From: Pseudomonadota bacterium
GTDB lineage: Bacteria > Pseudomonadota > Alphaproteobacteria > Acetobacterales > Acetobacteraceae
Assembly (NCBI GenBank): GCA_021807465.1
Contig: JAKBCX010000134.1
Location: 1-5,434, forward strand
DNA: 5,434 nucleotides
Reading direction: 5' to 3'
This document shows positions 4,588 through 5,434 of this stretch, in pieces. Position 1 is the stretch's first letter, and every line of letters begins with the position of its first letter. The notes under the pieces were generated by a model, which was not told the DNA's origin, searched no databases, and was given only the letters and a program-made list of their open reading frames with translations. The position numbers and the translations under genes are program-made.

Positions 4588-5434
4588 ATGGCGGACGCAA
4601 TCATGGCGCAGGATTACAAGGTCAAGGACATCTCGCTGGCTGAATGGGGCCGCAAGGAGATTGCCATGGCCGAGGATGAAATGCCCGGGCTGATGGCGCT
4701 GCGTGCCGAATTCGGCAAGGACCAGCCGCTGAAGGGCGCGCGCATCATCGGCTGCCTGCACATGACCATCCAGACCGCCGTGCTGATCGAGACCCTCACC
4801 GCCTTGGGAGCCTCGGTGCGCTGGTCGTCCTGCAACATCTTCTCTACGCAAGACCAGGCCGCCGCTGCCATTGCCGCGACGGGCGTGCCGGTATTCGCGT
4901 GGAAGGGTATGAGCGAGGAAGAGTTCTGGTGGTGCATTGAACAGACCGTGCGCGGCCCCGATGGCTGGGAGCCGAACATGATCCTGGATGATGGCGGCGA
5001 CGCCACCAAGCTGCTGCACGATAAATACCCCGCGCTGCTGGCCAATGTTAAGGGTATCTCGGAAGAGACCACCACGGGCGTGCACCGGCTGTGGGAGATG
5101 GCGAAGAGCGGCGAGCTGAAAGTGCCGGCCATCAATGTGAATGACTCCGTTACCAAGTCGAAATTCGATAATCTGTATGGCTGCCGCGAGAGCCTGGTGG
5201 ACGGCATACGCCGTGGCACGGACGTGATGATGTCCGGCAAGGTGGCGGTGGTGAGCGGGTTTGGCGATGTGGGCAAAGGCTCCGCCGCCTCGTTGCGCAA
5301 TGCCGGGTGCCGCGTGAAGGTTTGCGAAATCGACCCGATTTGCGCGCTGCAAGCAGCGATGGAAGGCTACGAGGTGACAACGATGGAAGATGCCGCCCCG
5401 GTGGGCGATATTTTCGTCACCGCCACGGGCAATG
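4588..5434 (+). CDS. ahcY: S-adenosylhomocysteine hydrolase, C-terminus cut by window edge
   Basis: Cytosolic NAD-dependent enzyme that splits S-adenosylhomocysteine into adenosine and homocysteine, removing the product inhibitor of methyltransferases and feeding the methionine cycle. 282 codons are visible of about 430-470. Landmarks: GCLHMT with H58, the signature [16 protein letters not shown] (81-96), MILDDGGD with D135, [12 protein letters not shown] with E160, [12 protein letters not shown] with K190 and D194, C199, the Rossmann motif GFGDVGKG (224-231) and E247, which should bind the NAD ribose. The roughly 40-residue insertion common in bacterial SAHases after DDGGD is absent, and the region reads like the shorter human-type enzyme. 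The ATG at 4588 follows AGAGGA at 9 bp. An in-frame ATG at 4603 is possible but less well placed. The gene has its own promoter with a dyad operator. Confidence 0.97.
   Translation, partial: MADAIMAQDYKVKDISLAEWGRKEIAMAEDEMPGLMALRAEFGKDQPLKGARIIGCLHMTIQTAVLIETLTALGASVRWSSCNIFSTQDQAAAAIAATGVPVFAWKGMSEEEFWWCIEQTVRGPDGWEPNMILDDGGDATKLLHDKYPALLANVKGISEETTTGVHRLWEMAKSGELKVPAINVNDSVTKSKFDNLYGCRESLVDGIRRGTDVMMSGKVAVVSGFGDVGKGSAASLRNAGCRVKVCEIDPICALQAAMEGYEVTTMEDAAPVGDIFVTATGN

Noticed and set aside
4434..4643. A 69-codon frame containing VIPAQAGMTG after the cytochrome gene
   Set aside because: The peptide is the translated REP-like palindrome, a known source of false genes, and the frame then overlaps the start of ahcY.
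4459..5352. A 297-codon minus-strand frame opposite ahcY
   Set aside because: Antisense shadow of a clear ahcY. His/Arg/Gly-rich with no domain.

Overview
The window looks like chromosomal core sequence from a GC-rich alphaproteobacterium. It is built mostly of housekeeping genes with dense coding, strong third-position GC bias and alphaproteobacterial-style proteins. An acetic-acid-bacterium-like or other Rhodospirillales-type host would fit, but that finer placement is only an impression, because no rRNA or other marker gene is present.

Left part (1-3561), all read on the minus strand: folB (dihydroneopterin aldolase, folate synthesis), then a 217-bp spacer, then uvrC (excision nuclease subunit of nucleotide excision repair), then a 96-bp spacer, then pgi (glucose-6-phosphate isomerase), which runs off the left edge. 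The folB-uvrC spacer is the most unusual non-coding stretch. It has three TTATCCAC-core DnaA boxes within 53 bp (one overlapping the uvrC start codon), a perfect match to the IHF core consensus, an AT-rich block containing a perfect TATAAT, and two GANTC (CcrM-type) sites 10 bp apart. This resembles an alphaproteobacterial replication-origin or cell-cycle-controlled regulatory region, though the flanking genes are not the classic oriC neighbours.

Middle part (3562-4426), plus strand: a divergent 113-bp spacer leads into a two-gene, translationally coupled unit. The first gene encodes a periplasmic PCu(A)C-type copper chaperone with the full H(M)-x10-M-x21-H-x-M copper motif. The second encodes a small exported monohaem cytochrome c. 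They overlap by ATGA and plausibly serve copper delivery and electron transfer around a terminal oxidase.

Right part (4427-5434), plus strand: a GC-rich perfect hairpin of the widespread REP-like 'GTCATCCCCGC' type, a TTGACA promoter overlaid by a 22-bp AT-rich dyad in operator position, and then ahcY (S-adenosylhomocysteine hydrolase), which runs off the right edge. The dyad is a good candidate for a SahR-type methyl-cycle repressor site.

I see no mobile element with a transposase, no CRISPR array, no tRNA or rRNA, and no obviously novel protein system. The novelty, if any, lies in the intergenic DNA.
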